In this document: piece by piece, positions 61,501 to 64,000 of the stretch | Position numbering within the stretch: the first letter of the stretch is position 1 | Layout of the letters: each line of letters starts with the position of its first letter | Assembly (NCBI GenBank): GCA_002379425.1 | Contig: DFTH01000012.1 | Coordinates: 171,860 to 235,859 of the forward strand | Reading direction: 5' to 3' | DNA length: 64,000 nt | From: Prevotella sp. UBA4217 | GTDB taxonomy: Bacteria > Bacteroidota > Bacteroidia > Bacteroidales > Bacteroidaceae | The notes under the pieces: model-generated | What the model saw: the letters and a program-made list of their open reading frames with translations, nothing else | The model's database searches: none | What the model was told of the DNA's origin: nothing | Made by a program: the position numbers and the translations under genes

Positions 61501-62337
61501 GCGGTCGCCCGCCATGCCGTTGATGTTGCGATCAACGCCGATTCCCGTCATCCCCAGGCGCTCGCCAGTGCTGGTGTCCCAAGCGTCGGCACTCTTGTCG
61601 TACATCAGCAGGGTGCCCTGGCCGTAGAGCCAGATATTGTCCATCTGGTCGGCGAAGGCCTTCAGCGACTTGTTGCGCTTCCGCTTCTGCATGGGTGTCT
61701 CCGTGGTGGCCCATACGGTATGCTGCTGGTGCATCACGTCGCAGCACACCATCCTGCCGTCGTCATAGACGATGACGGCACCGTCCTTACACTCGCTGAT
61801 GGAGCAGACGACGCCCTGCGGCACGCCCGTCGCATCGTTGGTGTAGCCAAACTCAAACAGTAACTGCTGCTGCTGGTTGTAGGCCACGACGCCCTTGTTG
61901 GGGATGGCGCCCCAGAGGTTCTTGTGACGATCGATATAGACCACGCTGGGGATGGTCTCGATGCCCATCCTGGCGAAGTACTGCTTCATGTCGCGCTCGA
62001 AGGTCTCCGTCTGGGGGTGATACACGCAGTAGCCCGACGACGTCTCTATCAGCAGGTTGCCGTCGAGCGTCTCCTGGATGCTGTTGATATAACTGTCGCT
62101 CAGCGACGAGCCGTCCTGGGAGTCGCTCTGGAAGTTCCTGAACGTATAGCCGTCGAAGCGGTAGAGTCCTGCTGGGGTTCCGATCCAGATATAGCCCCTG
62201 GTGTCCTTCAGGATGCAGTTCACCTGACTGGAGGTTAGTCCGTCGCGCGCGTCAAGTGTCTTGAAGAGGTGTTCTGCCACCACTGCCAGCGGCAGGGCGA
62301 CAAGCATAGCGATTAAAAGTTTCTTTATCGTTCTCAT
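58552..62337 (-). CDS. Hybrid two-component-like regulator with degenerate kinase and receiver
   Basis: 1261 residues. A signal peptide is followed by a two-bladed set of sensor propeller repeats (about 25-690, many GxIWIGT units), a Y_Y_Y domain (about 690-775) and a membrane helix at about 782-803. A short helical segment (about 820-880) replaces the kinase: the DHp histidine is E837 in SASEDLRQPMARM, and no HATPase domain follows. The receiver (about 937-1040) starts VVMIDDNDEF but has K988 in VVCKQDMEG, where the phosphoacceptor aspartate should be. An AraC-type HTH ends the protein (about 1150-1261). It must act without phosphotransfer. Confidence 0.88.
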   Translation of the reverse strand: MRTIKKLLIAMLVALPLAVVAEHLFKTLDARDGLTSSQVNCILKDTRGYIWIGTPAGLYRFDGYTFRNFQSDSQDGSSLSDSYINSIQETLDGNLLIETSSGYCVYHPQTETFERDMKQYFARMGIETIPSVVYIDRHKNLWGAIPNKGVVAYNQQQQLLFEFGYTNDATGVPQGVVCSISECKDGAVIVYDDGRMVCCDVMHQQHTVWATTETPMQKRKRNKSLKAFADQMDNIWLYGQGTLLMYDKSADAWDTSTGERLGMTGIGVDRNINGMAGDRSGNIWIGSDQLGLLKMNVNTHETEEVQPRNINDHQWIKESVSIQSVYVDDTGLIWVGTEKSGVAYSGQYIYRFGSNHNGDITAMAQDANGTIWYGTSDKGVIGYEGPLASKKVSAMATTPDGSIWIGSKRNGLTRVKGGNAIIYSLAKDSTATLIDDHVNALCTDKIGNLWIATNGGLQVYNPKMNTFSSYTRENGKLNTNNITSLYYNKNAKNNNLYIGTAEGLVILNLSTTEKTVLTGNVANIKSFTNNFITQILQDSRGLIWIGTREGLNILNLENDALDYLTEKQGLCNNNICGIAEDKNHNIWVTTSSGVSRIVIQRNHEDGSNNYGLYNYTTADGLQSNEFNPGSILTRDDGNVLLGGLYGVNWVMQKANDDNDALPRVMLTQLFIGEEEILTGHEYQDRVVLPQALNETNKLELGHNQNTFTIKFAAGNYNQSERLQFMYWMEGRDEDWRNGNALTHGVTFKELPSGEYTLHVKAISAEGAVSNQERVLTIHIERHWLLSWWMLLAYAIIAIVTIYFWRVGLKQLRVIKARKKAVIEELKMQREEIKSASEDLRQPMARMTSIIGNLTEKEKSLEEREQLNALHSQMLQIITRVSDMQTNLENPEAKAKNAVHDRMELNGRGEIDLPDVASHSLTTDTSRPTRAALDSPTMKYTVVMIDDNDEFLKFATSRLKYVYDFHAYNDIEKAASDLEEMRCDIVVCKQDMEGMTGSDLCNQLKTSPTTQRVKFVLMTDGTLTPQDMRSQNITLSADDYLAKPFNLQDATMRFNKVLGLGPIEMDSDLIEGAETRMLEDRNASMTTATENIDLGKYKPAANEEPDADDPMNRVDTKIVKRNSQLARQSYEEETENAAEGEESSMSDYSMLDAMDQQLLKNIEQYVMQNMSRGQISLEEMASAMGMGRVPFFHRVRNLTNKTPAELIRDMRLKHACILLKRTNINMSELATNIGFMTAENFINIFREKFGMTPLEYRLKHRK

Positions 62338-62352
62338 AAGGCCTTTTATTCT

Positions 62353-63300
62353 TTATATCATACACGAGTAGTGATCGACGACGCCCAACAGGTGGTGATG
62401 GTCGTCAGTCACCAGTACGGAGTGTATCTTGTATCTGTTCATGATCCTTTGGATTTCCGTGATCTTCGTCTCGGGCTTCACGGTCTTCGGCGTGCGTGTC
62501 ATGATGTCGCTCACGGTGCGGTCGAAGAATTCTGCCTGCCATTTCTCCATCGCGCGGCGGATGTCGCCGTCAGTGATCAGGCCTACGATCTCATCGTTCA
62601 CCTCTGCGATGCCGAGCCCGAGTTTCCCCTTGCTCACGAGGATGATGGCCTCGCCCAGATGCATCTCTGGCGGCAGGATGGGCATGTCCTCCGAGCGCAT
62701 CACGTCCTGGGCGGTCGTCAGGAGGCGCTTGCCGAGTTCCCCGCCAGGGTGGAACTGCGCGAAGTCGCGCGGCTGGAAGTGGCGCAACTGTATGAGGGCG
62801 ATGGCCAGGGCGTCGCCCATGGCGAGTTGTGCCATCGTCGAACTGGTGGGCGCCAGATTCATCGGACAGGCCTCCTTTTCTACCTGCACGTTCAGGTGGC
62901 AGGTGGAGTACTTGGCCAGCAGGGAGCCTGGGTTGCCGCTCATGCCGATGATGGGGATCTTCATGTGGAGCACCATGGGGATGAAGCGCAGCAGTTCGTC
63001 TGTCTGTCCGGAGTGGGAGATGGCGAGCACCACGTCGTCGGCGGTCATCACGCCCAGGTCGCCGTGGAACACGTCGAGGGGGTTGATGAAGAAGGAGGGT
63101 GTGCCTGTGCTCGACAGCGTGGCGGCGATCTTCGCACCGATATGGCCGCTCTTGCCCACGCCCGTCACGATCACCTTGCCCTTGCACTCCAGCATGAGTC
63201 TCACGGCAGCGTCGAAACTGTCGTCGAGTTGCGGAATCAGCCCCAGCACGGCCTCCGCCTCGTCCTTAAAGCATTGTATAGCGTATTCTCTTGATGTCAT
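62353..63300 (-). CDS. kdsD: Arabinose-5-phosphate isomerase
   Basis: 315 residues. It converts ribulose 5-phosphate to arabinose 5-phosphate, the first step of Kdo synthesis. The SIS domain (about 35-175) has VIVTGVGKSGHIGAKIAATL and AISHSGQTDELLRF. Two CBS domains follow (MRSEDMPILPPEM and MTRTPKTVKPETKI). It is 17 nt downstream of kdsA and 15 nt ahead of the regulator gene. Confidence 0.95.
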   Translation of the reverse strand: MTSREYAIQCFKDEAEAVLGLIPQLDDSFDAAVRLMLECKGKVIVTGVGKSGHIGAKIAATLSSTGTPSFFINPLDVFHGDLGVMTADDVVLAISHSGQTDELLRFIPMVLHMKIPIIGMSGNPGSLLAKYSTCHLNVQVEKEACPMNLAPTSSTMAQLAMGDALAIALIQLRHFQPRDFAQFHPGGELGKRLLTTAQDVMRSEDMPILPPEMHLGEAIILVSKGKLGLGIAEVNDEIVGLITDGDIRRAMEKWQAEFFDRTVSDIMTRTPKTVKPETKITEIQRIMNRYKIHSVLVTDDHHHLLGVVDHYSCMI

Positions 63301-63335
63301 TTCTTAACTCTTAACTATCAACTCTCAACTATCAA
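63301..63335. repeat. Short AACT-type repeats between kdsA and kdsD
   Basis: TTCTTAACTCTTAACTATCAACTCTCAACTATCAAC-like units with a period of 7-9 bp; the array overlaps the last codons of kdsA (positions 63318-63335), which read as KLIVES. Confidence 0.75.
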
Positions 63336-64000
63336 CTTCCTCACGAGCCCCTCGAGTTTGTCGAGTTCCAGCATGTTCGCAGCGTCGCTCAGCCCCTTGT
63401 CCGGGTCGGGATGCACCTCGAAGAAATAGCCTGTGGCCCCGAAGGCCTTGGCGGCGAGGGCCATCTGCGGCACGAAGCGGCGGTCGCCCCCCGTCTTGCC
63501 GTCGCTGCCACCTGGGCGCTGCACACTGTGGGTACAGTCCATGATCACCGTCGGCACGATCTCCAGCATATCGGGGATATTGCGGAAATCGACCACGAGG
63601 TTGTTGTAGCCTAGCATATTGCCGCGCTCCGTCAGCCACACGTCCGTGGCACCAGCGTCGCGCGCCTTCTCCACGGGGTAGCGCATGTCCTTGCCGCTGA
63701 GGAACTGTGCCTTCTTGATGTTCACCGTGCGCCCCGTCCTGGCGGCCGCGATGAGCAGGTCGGTCTGTCGGCAGAGGAAGGCGGGGATCTGGATCACGTC
63801 GCACACCTCGCCCACGGGGGCTGCCTGCTGGCTCTCGTGGATATCTGTCAGGAGACGCAGGCCGTATCTCGACTTGACGTCGGCCAGCATCTGCAGCCCG
63901 CGCTCCAGTCCGGGCCCCCTGAAGGAGCGGATGGAGGTGCGGTTGGCCTTGTCGAACGAGGCCTTGAAGATAATGTCGGTACCGTACTTCTCGTTGATTT
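63318..64000 (-). CDS. kdsA: 3-deoxy-8-phosphooctulonate synthase, N-terminus outside the window
   Basis: About 227 codons are present; the frame is open to the window edge, so the start lies beyond 64000. KdsA condenses arabinose 5-phosphate with PEP to Kdo 8-phosphate. Diagnostic segments are IFKASFDKANRTSIRSFRGP, LRLLTDIHESQQAAPVGEV, IQIPAFLCRQTDLL and FFEVHPDPDKGLSDAANML. An ATG at 63888-63890 is internal. It forms an operon with kdsD. Confidence 0.96.
   Translation of the reverse strand, partial: INEKYGTDIIFKASFDKANRTSIRSFRGPGLERGLQMLADVKSRYGLRLLTDIHESQQAAPVGEVCDVIQIPAFLCRQTDLLIAAARTGRTVNIKKAQFLSGKDMRYPVEKARDAGATDVWLTERGNMLGYNNLVVDFRNIPDMLEIVPTVIMDCTHSVQRPGGSDGKTGGDRRFVPQMALAAKAFGATGYFFEVHPDPDKGLSDAANMLELDKLEGLVRKLIVES

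Noticed and set aside
63888..63890. ATG as the start of a short kdsA
   Set aside because: The conserved KdsA sequence continues upstream in frame to the window edge, so the gene is cut by the window.

Overview
The window looks like a chromosomal segment of a Prevotella-like member of the Bacteroidales. The support is the sequence itself: trp genes in the order trpB-E-G-D-C-F-A, families typical of Bacteroidetes (DUF4924, DUF5686, a hybrid two-component-like regulator, sodium-pump decarboxylase subunits next to mutAB), and about twenty promoters of the Bacteroidetes type (TTTG or ATTG, about 20 nt, then TAnnTTTG). There is no rRNA, tRNA, CRISPR array, transposase or prophage.

Layout. 1-643: 3' part of a nucleoside-hydrolase-like gene with a frameshift at a run of seven G. 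638-7109 (minus): complete trp operon, preceded by a 14-residue leader peptide with three consecutive Trp codons and a terminator/antiterminator pair (7146-7266), a classical ribosome-mediated attenuator. 7390-24185: mostly housekeeping genes (thioesterase, glucokinase, LysE exporter, dTDP-rhamnose genes, RF3, Sua5-like, ClC channel, fmt, rpe, ECF sigma factor, zapA, RNase Y). 24194-25215: a decayed patch holding a umuC remnant, copy 1 of a structured repeat and a truncated DUF2023 gene downstream of flavodoxin. 25926-27314: secreted C1B peptidase.

27277-37932 is the most interesting block. A seven-gene minus-strand operon encodes two porins, an imelysin lipoprotein, a di-haem oxidoreductase lipoprotein, a mono-haem cytochrome lipoprotein, a two-domain Rid protein and a fragment resembling the periplasmic part of a cytochrome c maturation factor. 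Divergent from it is a hemerythrin-HTH fusion regulator. Convergent to that regulator is a partner-switch pair (anti-sigma-type ATPase and STAS antagonist) with a second LuxR-type regulator. The flavodoxin promoter and the operon promoter share the same 12-base element over their -33 boxes. Together these suggest an iron- or haem-responsive envelope system.

38023-46657: biotin-dependent sodium-pump decarboxylase subunits (no alpha subunit nearby), an AspT-type transporter, and mutAB on the other strand, fitting the succinate-propionate pathway. 46676-52925: FAD reductase, membrane-anchored CbbX-like AAA protein, copy 2 of the structured repeat in inverted orientation, pgk, queC, radA. 53018-64000: an orphan substrate-binding lipoprotein, a large TPR protein, an acyltransferase, a phospholipase D-type protein, a regulator with the build of a hybrid two-component system but no working kinase or receiver, and kdsD and the 3' part of kdsA for Kdo synthesis.

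Short tandem repeats of 7-9 bp lie in many gene junctions, often between divergent promoters or ahead of start codons.
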